Assembly (NCBI GenBank): GCA_963710275.1
Contig: CAVPZS010000002.1
Coordinates: forward strand, 496,001 to 560,000
DNA: 64,000 nt
Source: Rhodoblastus sp963710275
Lineage (GTDB): Bacteria > Pseudomonadota > Alphaproteobacteria > Rhizobiales > Beijerinckiaceae
Direction: 5' to 3'
The notes below the pieces were generated by a model. It was not told the origin of the DNA. It saw nothing but the letters and a program-made list of their open reading frames with translations, and ran no database searches. The translations under genes were made by a program, and so were the position numbers. Positions 28,585 through 36,860 of the stretch are shown piece after piece (within the stretch, counting starts at the first letter, position 1; the number at the start of each line of letters is the position of its first letter).

Positions 28585-29366
28585 GCGAAGGCGGCAAACT
28601 CGAGGAGTTCAAGGCGTGCTTGCGCTTCTTTTCGCGGCTGCCGCTTCCCGGCGCGCAAAGCGAAGGCGCTGCCGCCGAAAGCGGATTTCCGCGCGCGCTG
28701 CGCCTGGCGCCCCTGGCTGGCGCCCTGCTTGGCCTGATCGCCGCCCTGCCCTTTCTGCTCGCCCTGCATTGGGGCGAGCCGCCTCTGGTCGCAGCCTTGC
28801 TGAGCCTCGCGGCAAGCGCGGCCCTTACGGGCGCGCTGCACGAGGATGGGCTGGCGGATGTCGCCGATGGCTTTGGCGGCGGCGCGACCCGGGAGCGCAA
28901 GCTGGAGATCATGCGCGACAGCCGCATTGGCGCCTATGGCGCAACCGCGCTGATCCTGAGCCTCGGCTTGCGCGCCGCCTGCCTGGCGTCGCTGGCGCCG
29001 GCGCCGGGCCGCGCCTTGCTGATCATGGCGGCCGTGGGCGCGATTTCGCGCGCCGCCTGCCTCGCGCCGCTCGCGCTGTTGCCTCCGGCCCGCGCCGACG
29101 GGGCCGGACAGGCGGCCGCTTTCTTCTCGACGGAGGAGGCGCGGGCCGCTTCGCTGCTGGCCCTGGCCCTGGCTTTCCTGCCCCGGCTCGCCGGCGCGTC
29201 CTTGACGGCCTGCCTGTCGGCGGCGCTGTTCGCCGCCCTCGCGGTCTGGGGTCTCTGCGCCCTGGCCCGGGCGCAGATCGGCGGCCAGACCGGCGATGTC
29301 GCCGGCGCGGCGCAACAGGTCGCGGAGATCGCGGCGCTGCTGGTTTTCGCGGGAGCGGCGGCATGA
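28581..29366 (+). CDS. cobS: Adenosylcobinamide-GDP ribazoletransferase (cobalamin synthase)
   Basis: A 261-residue polytopic membrane enzyme that joins adenosylcobinamide-GDP to alpha-ribazole in the last steps of B12 synthesis. Visible: FFSRLPLPG at the start, ALHEDGLADVADGFGGG (metal-binding acidic motif), RKLEIMRDSRIGAYG and ARAQIGGQTGDVAGA near the end. About six hydrophobic segments. It lies in a tight series DUF971-cobS-DUF1289 with ATGA overlaps. Confidence 0.93.
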   Translation: MSEGGKLEEFKACLRFFSRLPLPGAQSEGAAAESGFPRALRLAPLAGALLGLIAALPFLLALHWGEPPLVAALLSLAASAALTGALHEDGLADVADGFGGGATRERKLEIMRDSRIGAYGATALILSLGLRAACLASLAPAPGRALLIMAAVGAISRAACLAPLALLPPARADGAGQAAAFFSTEEARAASLLALALAFLPRLAGASLTACLSAALFAALAVWGLCALARAQIGGQTGDVAGAAQQVAEIAALLVFAGAAA

Positions 29367-29590
29367 CGGAGGCGCGGTTCGTCTCTACCCCTTGCGTTCG
29401 ACAATGCCGGATCGATCAAATCTCGGGGTATTGCGTCGGATGCCGCAGGACGGCTAAGGAAATCGCGGCCTGGAGGAACATGGACGAAGCGGCGCGGCAG
29501 GCGATCATGCGCGGTCTGGCGGCGCGGCCGACGCCTGCGATGTCAGTTCAGGTTGTTGCTGACGGGCGTCAACATGACGTTGAGCTTTGA
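29363..29590 (+). CDS. DUF1289 small Cys-rich protein
   Basis: A 75-residue protein, ATG at 29363 overlapping the cobS stop. TPCVRQCRIDQISGYCVGCRR contains four Cys in the DUF1289 pattern, likely a zinc or Fe-S site, followed by EIAAWRNMDEAARQAIM. Function unknown; the family is widespread in Proteobacteria. Confidence 0.88.
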   Translation: MTEARFVSTPCVRQCRIDQISGYCVGCRRTAKEIAAWRNMDEAARQAIMRGLAARPTPAMSVQVVADGRQHDVEL

Positions 29591-29704
29591 GCCGATGGCC
29601 GAAATGGCGCCGATCAGGCCGATGGTGATGAGGCCGCCGATGACGCAATATTCAATCACCGCGGTGCCGCGTTGATTCCGCCAAAAGCGCAGAAGCTGCC
29701 GCAT
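29543..29704 (-). CDS. Flp/Fap-type pilin component
   Basis: A 53-residue protein on the strand opposite the DUF1289 gene, whose 3' end it overlaps. MRQLLRFWRNQRGTAVIEYC followed by VIGGLITIGLIGAISAIGSK is a Flp pilin: basic leader, G-T-A-V-I-E-Y processing region (cut before TAVIEY by a prepilin peptidase), one hydrophobic helix. Usual members have the same length. No cpa/tad genes are in the window, so this copy is separate from any assembly locus. Confidence 0.85.
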   Translation of the reverse strand: MRQLLRFWRNQRGTAVIEYCVIGGLITIGLIGAISAIGSKLNVMLTPVSNNLN

Positions 29705-29893
29705 CCCTTATCCTTCCCGTGACCGCGCTCGACGGAATTTCGTTCCGCAGGCTTCGGACCCTTGGCCCCATCCGATCGCAGACTATCAGCCAGGCCTTAA
29801 TAAATCAGCGAAATCGCACAGATATCGCCAACCTGGAACCATATATAACAAAAGTGGAAAACAGGATGTTAAGCCGTCGTCCGAAATCTGGCC

Positions 29894-30949
29894 TTACCCG
29901 AGCAAAAGCTTTTCCCGATCCGGCGCAAGGTTTTGGTCCAGCATCATGAGCGCCGCCTCGACCGTTTCCACGCCCGCGCCGCGCCGCACGGCGTAGGTGG
30001 CCAGATGGCGGCGAAAGGCGCGGGCGCCGGGACGCCCGGCGAAAAGGCCAAGCATGTGCCGGGTCATGTCGGCCAGCCTGACGCCTTCGCCCATCTTCCG
30101 CTCGATATAGGGGAGAAAGGCCAGGGTCGCGGCGCGGGAGCTTTCAAACGGCGCCGGCGCGCCGAACAGCAGCGGGTCGACATCCTGTAACAGCGAGAGA
30201 TTGTGGTAGGCGGCGCGGCCGACCATGACGCCGTCCATCTGCTCCAGTTGCGCCGCCATGGCTTCGAATGTCGCGACGCCGCCGTTGATCGCGATGGGAA
30301 GGTTCGGATAGGCGCGCTTCAGCTCATGCGCCAGCGGATAATCGAGGGGCGGAATATCGCGGTTTTCCTTGGGGGACAGGCCCTTGAGCCAGGCCTTGCG
30401 CGCATGGACGACCAGCGCGTCGACGCCTGCGGCGACTGTCGCCTCGGCCATGGCGAACAGGGCCTCGCGCGGTTCCTGGTCGTCGACGCCAATGCGGCAT
30501 TTGACCGTCACCGGCACATCGACGGCGTCCTTCATGGCGGCGACGCACTGCGCCACCAATTGCGGCTCGCGCATCAGGCAGGCGCCGAAAGCGCCGTTCT
30601 GCACGCGGTCCGAGGGGCAGCCGACATTGAGGTTGATCTCGTCATAGCCATGGTCGGCGCAGATGCGGGCGGCCCGCGCCAGCTCCGGCGGGTTGGAGCC
30701 GCCGAGCTGGACGGCGATCGGATGCTCGAAGGCGTCAAAGCCGAGCAGCCGTTCGCGATCTCCGTGGATCACGGCCGCGGAGGTCACCATCTCCGTGTAT
30801 AACCGGGCATGGCGCGAGTGCAGCCGCGCCAGCGCGCGGTAATGGCGGTCCGTCCACTCCATCATCGGGGCGACGGAAAAGCGCCAGGGGCTGAAAAGAC
30901 TGGTATTTCCTTGTTTTTCAGTGCATTCAATCATGAATTCTGTCGCCAT
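29894..30949 (-). CDS. dusA: tRNA-dihydrouridine synthase A
   Basis: FMN-dependent enzyme reducing uridines in the D loop of tRNA. RFSVAPMMEWTDRHYR, LYTEMVTSAAV, VQLGGSNP, INLNVGCPSDRVQNGAFGA (catalytic Cys), VTVKCRIGVDD, HARKAWLKGLSPKENR and AINGGVATF are the DusA signatures. The frame is open to 31078; I take ATG 30949 (MATEFMIECTEKQG), and 30934 is equally possible because neither has a clear ribosome site. About 350 residues from the first. Confidence 0.93.
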   Translation of the reverse strand: MATEFMIECTEKQGNTSLFSPWRFSVAPMMEWTDRHYRALARLHSRHARLYTEMVTSAAVIHGDRERLLGFDAFEHPIAVQLGGSNPPELARAARICADHGYDEINLNVGCPSDRVQNGAFGACLMREPQLVAQCVAAMKDAVDVPVTVKCRIGVDDQEPREALFAMAEATVAAGVDALVVHARKAWLKGLSPKENRDIPPLDYPLAHELKRAYPNLPIAINGGVATFEAMAAQLEQMDGVMVGRAAYHNLSLLQDVDPLLFGAPAPFESSRAATLAFLPYIERKMGEGVRLADMTRHMLGLFAGRPGARAFRRHLATYAVRRGAGVETVEAALMMLDQNLAPDREKLLLG

Positions 30950-31160
30950 GTCCGCGCTTGTTTTTTGCCTTTGCCGCCCGTTTGGGGCTGCCGCCACAAC
31001 AAATGACGTAAATGGGCGCGATCGTCGAAAGACCACGAAAGACGGCTCCATCGCCTGTTTCGCGCAAATCCTCGTCATGCGCGACTCAAAAATCGTTCAT
31101 CGCGAGTTGAGGCCTTCGACCGAAGACCGCTGGCGCCGCAAACGCCCGATTTTGGAAAAA

Positions 31161-31694
31161 CTATTTGATCAAAGCCATCGCCTGCCGGAATTGCCGATGT
31201 TGTGAACTTTGCAGCCATTCGAAGGCAACCATTTCGGCTGTCACGATCTCCGCGCCATGGCGCTCCATCCGCCGAATTGCAGCCTCCTTGTCTTCCGGGG
31301 CGCGTGAGCCGATGGCGTTTCGCGCCACATAAGTCTGTCTGGACGCGGCGAGAAGGCCAAGCACGGTTTGCAGGACGCAGACGTGGGCCTCGCACCCCGC
31401 GACCACGATATGCCCGTCGGCGGGAATCCGTTCGAGGAAACCGTCCTCCCGACAGGCGTCGAAGCATTGTTTTTGGAGCAAACCGCCTTCTTTTGCGGGC
31501 AGCTCCTCCACCGTCGGTCCCAGGCCCTTCGCATTCTGCTCGGTGAAAAGGAAGGGGACGTCAACAAGCTTGGCGATTTCGACGAGCTTTTTGGCGTTGC
31601 GGATGGCGACCTCGCCATCGTGGATGGCCGGCATCAGTCGAGACTGAAAATCGACGATGAGCAATAGCGAACGTTTCGGATCGATGGTCAGCAT
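31161..31694 (-). CDS. Isochorismatase-like cysteine hydrolase
   Basis: A 177-residue hydrolase from ATG 31694 (MLTIDPKRSLLLIVDFQSRL), five bases after the TetR gene, so co-transcribed. LLIVDFQ carries the catalytic Asp and VVAGCEAHVCV the catalytic Cys of the isochorismatase/nicotinamidase fold. The substrate is unknown. Being regulated with its own TetR and facing a flavin enzyme suggests a small catabolic or detoxification function. Confidence 0.85.
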   Translation of the reverse strand: MLTIDPKRSLLLIVDFQSRLMPAIHDGEVAIRNAKKLVEIAKLVDVPFLFTEQNAKGLGPTVEELPAKEGGLLQKQCFDACREDGFLERIPADGHIVVAGCEAHVCVLQTVLGLLAASRQTYVARNAIGSRAPEDKEAAIRRMERHGAEIVTAEMVAFEWLQSSQHRQFRQAMALIK

Positions 31695-31698
31695 GGGA

Positions 31699-32323
31699 TC
31701 ATCCCTCGACGAGTTGAGCGACCTGCTCTCTGACAAAAGCCGCCATGCGTTCTGGCGCCGAGGCCCCAAACATTCGAATGCGGCCGGTGTGGAGCAGCAG
31801 GAGAAGTCCCGTGGCGTGCGCGAAGCAGTCGACCATCAGCAGGTTGGCTTTCTGCTGCGAGCCGCCCAGCTCCCTGGCTGCCTCGGCGATCGGTTGAAGC
31901 GCCGCCTCAAGACCCGCGTTGAGGCCGAGGTCACGCTCGCGCCCCAGCCCTGCCGGTTTCATGCCGCCACGGAAAAGGTAGAAACCAAGGTCGAGATCGC
32001 GCGGATTGCTGGCATAGAACTGGAAGAACGCCATCGCGGCCGCCTCGAGCTTCTGCTGAGGCGTCCTGGTCCGGGCGACGGCCTTGTCGACCGCTGCGCC
32101 CAGAGCCGCCAGGGAAGAATTCAACACCTCGGCGTAAATCGCTTCCTTCGAACTCGAAGTGAAAGTAGAGCGCGGCCGGCGTATAACCAGCCCTGACGGC
32201 GATCGCCCTGAGACTCGCGCCCTCCAGTCCTTCCTCGGCAAAAATCTGCCTTGCGGCGTCAAGGATGAGCTCCCGTTTATATTCGCTCACCGCCTGGCGC
32301 CGGCTGGCCCGCTTCTCGATCAT
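31699..32323 (-). CDS. TetR/AcrR-family repressor, one frameshift
   Basis: From ATG 32323 (MIEKRASRRQAVSEYKR) an N-terminal HTH follows: LILDAARQIFAEEGLEGASLRAIAVRAGYTPAALYFHF, then, after one extra base near 32160, SKEAIYAEVLNSSL and the ligand domain to VREQVAQLVEG. A perfect palindrome in the divergent promoter is its likely operator. It probably represses both itself with the hydrolase and the 4-hydroxybutyryl-CoA-dehydratase-fold gene. Confidence 0.88.
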
Positions 32324-32355
32324 TGCATGCCCAACTCTGGTTGATTCAAGTCCGG

Positions 32356-32384
32356 TTGACGCCAATTCTAACAGTGTTAGAATT
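32356..32384 (+). promoter_or_regulatory. Promoter with a perfect inverted repeat, probable TetR operator
   Basis: AATTCTAACA (32364-32373) and TGTTAGAATT (32375-32384) flank a single G. TTGACG (32356-32361) and TAGAAT (32378-32383), 16 bases apart, form a rightward promoter that the repeat overlaps. It sits between the divergent tetR and 32427 genes. Confidence 0.7.
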
Positions 32385-32426
32385 TTTAACATCGTTCGAT
32401 TTTTTAGGCAATCTGGAGCCCAGACG

Positions 32427-33977
32427 ATGCTGATGTCAGCCTCCGACTACCGGGAGTCCCTTCGTGCCTACAGGCCGCGGGTCTTTGTGAATGGGAGCGC
32501 GACTCCAAGCGTCGCTGACGAGCCTTTGCTCGCGCCCGGAATCGCAGGCGTGGGAGTAGCCTACGATTTCGCGCTGGACGCGAAGCACGCGCCGATCATG
32601 ACGGCGCGCCAGGGCACGTCCGGCAAGACCGTCAACCGGATGCTGCACATCGACGAAACCTCGCAAGACCTGCTCTACAAGCTCGAGGCCGTGCGGCTGG
32701 TCTGCAGGACATCCGGATGCGCCCAGCGCTACCTCACGCATGACGCGCTCAATGGGCTCTACCAGTCGACGAGATTGACTGACGGCCGTCACGGCACGGA
32801 CTACAGCCAGCGCTTTCTCGCCTATCTTCACGATGTTCAGGACAAGGACCTCACGCTCGGCGTCGCGATGACCGACGCCAAGGGCGATCGATCCAAGCGC
32901 CCGGGCAAGCAGGTCAATCCCGACGTCTACGTGCATATCAAGGAGCGCCGCAAGGATGGCGTCGTCATCAGCGGGACCAAGGCCATCGTGACGGGCGCGC
33001 CCTACATGCATGAGTTCCTCGTCATGCCGTGCCGGACCCACACGCCTGACGACAGGGATTTCGCCATATGCTGCGCCGTGCCTTGCGACGCGCCCGGTGT
33101 GACGATCGTGGCGCGGCCGGCAGGGCGTCCGGGCGAAGCCTCGGCGAAATTCTCCGCAAAATACGGTCAATCCGTGGGCATGGTGATCTTCGATGACGTC
33201 TTCGTCCCGCACGATCGCGTCTTCCTGGCCGGAGAAACCGAGGAGGGAGGCTTCCTGACGACGTCATACGCGACCCATCACCGCCATTCATGCATTGGCG
33301 CACGCGCCGGATTCGGCGATCTTCTGATCGGCGCGGGAGCCCTGATGATCGAGGCCAACGGGCTCGACGTCGAGCGTCACGCCCATATACGCGAGGCGAT
33401 GGTGGAACTGATCACCATCACCGAAGGCTTTTTTGCCTGTGGCGTCGCCGCTTCGGTCTACTGCACGAAAGACCCTGCCGGATCCGTGATGCCTGACGCG
33501 GTTTTCGCCAACATCGGCAAGCTGCTGCTCGCCACCAAGATCTACGATATGCAACGCTTGGCGCATTACGTTTCGGGCGGCCTGATCGTCGCTCTGCCGG
33601 GCCCCGACGAAGACCACAATCCCGAGACGAAAGCGTCGATCGCCGCGGTCATGGGCGGACGGCCTGACATTCCAGCGGAACAGCGCGCCGAAGTGGCGCG
33701 GCTGCTCGAAGACCTCACGGTGTCGCACGAGGCAGGCTGGTATTCGATGATTTCGCTGCACGGAGGCGGTTCGCCGGAAGCGATGAAACGCGAGATCTGG
33801 CGCAACTATCCGGTCATGGAGAAGGTCGAGCTGGTGGAGGGGCTTCTCGACCGCGGCGTCCTGAACGAGGGCCAGCGCGTCTCGAAACAGCCCGGTCGTT
33901 GCTGCGCCAGCGGTTGCGAGGCGCCCGAGCCTTCCCGGCACGCCGACGCGCCATCGCTTGAACGAGCGGCGGATTAG
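32427..33977 (+). CDS. 4-hydroxybutyryl-CoA dehydratase / 4-hydroxyphenylacetate 3-hydroxylase fold flavoprotein
   Basis: A 516-residue protein; ATG 32427 has GGAG eight bases upstream. MSASDYRESLRAYRPRVFVNG, LCRTSGCAQRY-like region, PGKQVNPDVYVHIKERR and the middle block ending in HHRHSCIGARAGFGDLLIGAG match the acyl-CoA-dehydrogenase-like family of 4-hydroxybutyryl-CoA dehydratase (AbfD). Against AbfD, C98 and H285 keep cluster ligands, but Y102 and A292 replace the other two Cys, so a 4Fe-4S cluster is unlikely. It may be a flavin-only hydroxylase or isomerase. The substrate is unknown. It is divergent from its TetR regulator. Confidence 0.75.
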   Translation: MLMSASDYRESLRAYRPRVFVNGSATPSVADEPLLAPGIAGVGVAYDFALDAKHAPIMTARQGTSGKTVNRMLHIDETSQDLLYKLEAVRLVCRTSGCAQRYLTHDALNGLYQSTRLTDGRHGTDYSQRFLAYLHDVQDKDLTLGVAMTDAKGDRSKRPGKQVNPDVYVHIKERRKDGVVISGTKAIVTGAPYMHEFLVMPCRTHTPDDRDFAICCAVPCDAPGVTIVARPAGRPGEASAKFSAKYGQSVGMVIFDDVFVPHDRVFLAGETEEGGFLTTSYATHHRHSCIGARAGFGDLLIGAGALMIEANGLDVERHAHIREAMVELITITEGFFACGVAASVYCTKDPAGSVMPDAVFANIGKLLLATKIYDMQRLAHYVSGGLIVALPGPDEDHNPETKASIAAVMGGRPDIPAEQRAEVARLLEDLTVSHEAGWYSMISLHGGGSPEAMKREIWRNYPVMEKVELVEGLLDRGVLNEGQRVSKQPGRCCASGCEAPEPSRHADAPSLERAAD

Positions 33978-34042
33978 CGCGCAGGCGGCGTTATTTAAGG
34001 TTCTGTCTTGAAATTACAGAATTCCATCCGATATCCATCCCT

Positions 34043-34486
34043 ATGGATGGCGCAAGGATGATCCAGGTGGCTGGCAATATGCAGGAGCTTCGGCCGAAAC
34101 CGCCGGAAAGCGAGAAGATCACAATCAATCTCGGCTATGTCGATCTTGGTCATATCGATCTGCTGGTGCAGGAAGGCTTTTTTTCGAACCGCTCCGATTT
34201 CATCCGCACGGCCATCCGCAATCAGCTCGATCGCCATCATGAGGCGGTCAAGCAATCGGTCATACGGCGCAAGCTCGACATCGGCTTGCGGCGCTATGGC
34301 CGCGAGGACCTGGAGGCCGCGCGGGAAAAAGGCGAAACGCTCCACATCCAGGTCCTGGGACTGGCGATCATCGCTGAAGACGTCTCGCCCGAACTGGCCG
34401 CCGCAACAATCAGTTTCATCCATGTTCTCGGGGCCTTGCAAGCAAGCCCGGCGGTGAAAGCGGCTCTGTCGGATCGCATCGGCTGA
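34043..34486 (+). CDS. CopG/ribbon-helix-helix regulator
   Basis: A 147-residue protein. KITINLGYVDLGHIDLLVQEGFFSNRSDFIRTAIRNQLDRH is a ribbon-helix-helix domain near residues 25-66, followed by a conserved C-terminal region (IQVLGLAIIAEDVSPELAAATI) seen in a family of CopG-type proteins of alphaproteobacteria. It precedes an esterase gene by 100 bases and may control it. An alternative start at ATG 34058 gives a protein shorter by five residues. Confidence 0.8.
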   Translation: MDGARMIQVAGNMQELRPKPPESEKITINLGYVDLGHIDLLVQEGFFSNRSDFIRTAIRNQLDRHHEAVKQSVIRRKLDIGLRRYGREDLEAAREKGETLHIQVLGLAIIAEDVSPELAAATISFIHVLGALQASPAVKAALSDRIG

Positions 34487-34586
34487 CCGACGCTCCTATC
34501 CGTCATTGGAGGCGTCAATTCCACTCTCATGCGGGAGTCCGTCGCTCCATCGGCGCCGGCGTCCAGCGCACCTAGGACTTTGCATC

Positions 34587-35771
34587 ATGAATGCTCCCAC
34601 CAAGATCGACATGCTTGCGGCTGCCCGCCTGACGCGCGAGGGCCGGCTTGACGAGGCGATGGCCATCCTGCGCAAATCGCTCTCGTTCGGCGCGTCGCCC
34701 ACCGACCCGCAGGAGTTAGATCCCGCCGCCCGCCCGCCGTCGCCGGGCGGCGCCGACCTGCCGCGGCCAAGGCTCGCTACAATGCTCGGAGGCCTCGCCC
34801 AGCGCATCGGCCGCCCGTGGCCGGCGCCTGGGCCTGGTCATCTCGATGGCCGAATTGATGACCTTTTGCCGCCCGCCACGGGCCGCGCGCCGCCCCGCCT
34901 GCCGGAGGGCGCTCGTTTCGAGCGACGCCGCTTCGCCAACGCGGCTGGCGTGCGGGATTACAAAATCTTCGTTCCTAGCGGCTATAGCGGCCAGGCCTTG
35001 CCGCTCGTGGTCATGCTGCACGGCTGCGCCCAGTCGCCCGACGATTTTGCCGCCGGCACGAAAATGAACGATCTCGCCGAGGAACAGAGTTTTTTCGTCG
35101 CCTATCCCGAGCAATGCCGTTCGGCCAACGCCGGGAAGTGCTGGAACTGGTTCAGTTCCGACGATCAGGGGCGTGATCGGGGCGAGCCCTCGTTGATCGC
35201 GGGAATCACCTGCCAGATCATGCGGGATTTTTCTGTCGATCCAGGTCGCGTCTACATCGCAGGACTGTCAGCCGGCGGCGCCGCGGCTGCGATCATGGGC
35301 ATGGTCTACCCGGAGATCTATGCGGCGATCGGCGTCCATTCCGGATTGCCGCATGGCGCCGCCAGCGACATGCCCTCGGCTTTCGCGGCGATGAAGCAAG
35401 GCGGGTCCTCCACCGCGAGATTGCGACCGCGCGAAAAAACCGGGAGCGGGGTCCCCGCCATCGTGTTCCATGGCGACGGCGACACCACCGTCCATCCCGC
35501 CAATGGCGACGCGGTCATAACGCAGGCGAAGGCCGGGGCGGATCACGTCGTGACCGTCAGCAGCGGAACATCCAAGGCCGGCCGAAAATACACCCGCACG
35601 GTTCACGCCGACGAACGCGGCCGACCGATGGCCGAGCACTGGCTTCTCCACGGATCCGGCCATGCCTGGTCTGGAGGAAGCCCCGCCGGCTCGTTCACCG
35701 ACCCGCGCGGCCCAGACGCCAGCCGGGAAATGATGCGCTTTTTTGACCAGCACCGGGCATGCCGGCGCTGA
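34587..35771 (+). CDS. PHB-depolymerase-type esterase
   Basis: A 394-residue protein, start ATG 34587. An N-terminal helix pair (MLAAARLTREGRLDEAMAIL) and Pro-rich linker precede an esterase domain: YKIFVPSGYSGQALPLVVML, HGCAQSPDDFAAGTKMN, CWNWFSSDDQGRDRGEP, GLSAGGAAA with Ser228, FHGDGDTTVHP and HGSGHAWSGG for Asp and His. This is the esterase_phb family of secreted polyester/feruloyl hydrolases. No signal peptide is visible, so it may act in the cytosol. It follows a CopG-type gene. Confidence 0.88.
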   Translation: MNAPTKIDMLAAARLTREGRLDEAMAILRKSLSFGASPTDPQELDPAARPPSPGGADLPRPRLATMLGGLAQRIGRPWPAPGPGHLDGRIDDLLPPATGRAPPRLPEGARFERRRFANAAGVRDYKIFVPSGYSGQALPLVVMLHGCAQSPDDFAAGTKMNDLAEEQSFFVAYPEQCRSANAGKCWNWFSSDDQGRDRGEPSLIAGITCQIMRDFSVDPGRVYIAGLSAGGAAAAIMGMVYPEIYAAIGVHSGLPHGAASDMPSAFAAMKQGGSSTARLRPREKTGSGVPAIVFHGDGDTTVHPANGDAVITQAKAGADHVVTVSSGTSKAGRKYTRTVHADERGRPMAEHWLLHGSGHAWSGGSPAGSFTDPRGPDASREMMRFFDQHRACRR

Positions 35772-35824
35772 TATGGTTGAAGCTGCGGGCGCCTCTTCGT
35801 AGCGCTCCGCCTCCGGGGATCGAG

Positions 35825-36835
35825 ATGAAACCAATTCAAAAAATCTTCGCGATTGCATCGCTCGTCATCGGCTTCCTTGTCCCGGCGGTCGCGGCGGAGC
35901 TTCCGAGCTATGGCCCACAGCTGGAGGGGTTTTCCTACCCCTTTCCCTTGGCCCATCTTGCCCTGGAGACGCAGCGCAAGACCCTGGAAATGGGCTATAT
36001 GGACGTGCCGCCCGCATCCAATCCCAACGGGCAGACGGCGGTGCTGCTGCATGGGAAGAATTTCTGCGCGGCGACCTGGGAAAGCACGATCCACGTCCTT
36101 TCCCAGGCCGGATATCGCGTGATCGCGCCGGACCAGATCGGTTTCTGCACCTCGTCGAAGCCGGCAAGCTATCAGTACTCGTTCCAGCAATTGGCGACCA
36201 ACACCCATGCGCTGCTGGAAAAGCTCGGCGTCCGGAAAGCCGTGCTGATCGGACATTCGACCGGCGGCATGCTGGCGACGCGCTATAGCCTGATGTTTCC
36301 CGAGGCGGTGTCGAAGCTGGTTCTCGTCGACCCAATCGGGCTGGAGGACTGGAAGGCGAAAGGCGTGCCCTACCGCACCATCGACCAGTGGTACGCCCGC
36401 GAGCTGAAACTCTCCGCCGAGGCGGTGAGGGCCTATGAATCGGAAACCTATTATGGCGGGCGCTGGAGGCCGGAATTCGACAAATGGGTGGAGATGCTGG
36501 CGGGCCTCAATCGCGGGCCTGGACATGAAGTCGTCGCGTGGAATTCGGCCCTGATCTACGACATGATCTTCACCCAGCCGGTGTTTTACGAATTTCCGAA
36601 CTTGAAGGTTCCGACCGTCCTGATGATCGGCGACAAGGACAATACGGCGATCGGCCGCGACGCGGCGAGCCCGGAGGTCAAGGCCCAGCTCGGACATTAC
36701 GACATCCTCGGCAAGCAGGTCGCCGCCATGATCCCGAGAGCCACCCTGATCGAATTTCCCGAACTCGGCCACGCGCCGCAAATTGAGCAGCCGGATCGTT
36801 TTCATGCCGAGTTGCTGAAGGCGCTCGCACAATAA
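35825..36835 (+). CDS. Secreted alpha/beta hydrolase
   Basis: A 336-residue protein from ATG 35825 with a signal peptide (MKPIQKIFAIASLVIGFLVP, ends AVAA). VLLHGKNFCAATWE is the oxyanion loop, GHSTGG gives Ser145, DKDN the acid and ELGHAPQIEQP the His. The lid is of epoxide-hydrolase/haloalkane-dehalogenase-like layout but the halide-binding residues are not obvious, so the substrate is open. It follows the esterase gene by 53 bases. Confidence 0.88.
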   Translation: MKPIQKIFAIASLVIGFLVPAVAAELPSYGPQLEGFSYPFPLAHLALETQRKTLEMGYMDVPPASNPNGQTAVLLHGKNFCAATWESTIHVLSQAGYRVIAPDQIGFCTSSKPASYQYSFQQLATNTHALLEKLGVRKAVLIGHSTGGMLATRYSLMFPEAVSKLVLVDPIGLEDWKAKGVPYRTIDQWYARELKLSAEAVRAYESETYYGGRWRPEFDKWVEMLAGLNRGPGHEVVAWNSALIYDMIFTQPVFYEFPNLKVPTVLMIGDKDNTAIGRDAASPEVKAQLGHYDILGKQVAAMIPRATLIEFPELGHAPQIEQPDRFHAELLKALAQ

Positions 36836-36860
36836 TTTCTTATGTTTCGGGACGACAAGT

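Noticed and set aside
32427..33977. True 4-hydroxybutyryl-CoA dehydratase
   Set aside because: Two of the three Cys ligands of the 4Fe-4S cluster are replaced, so the name would overstate function.
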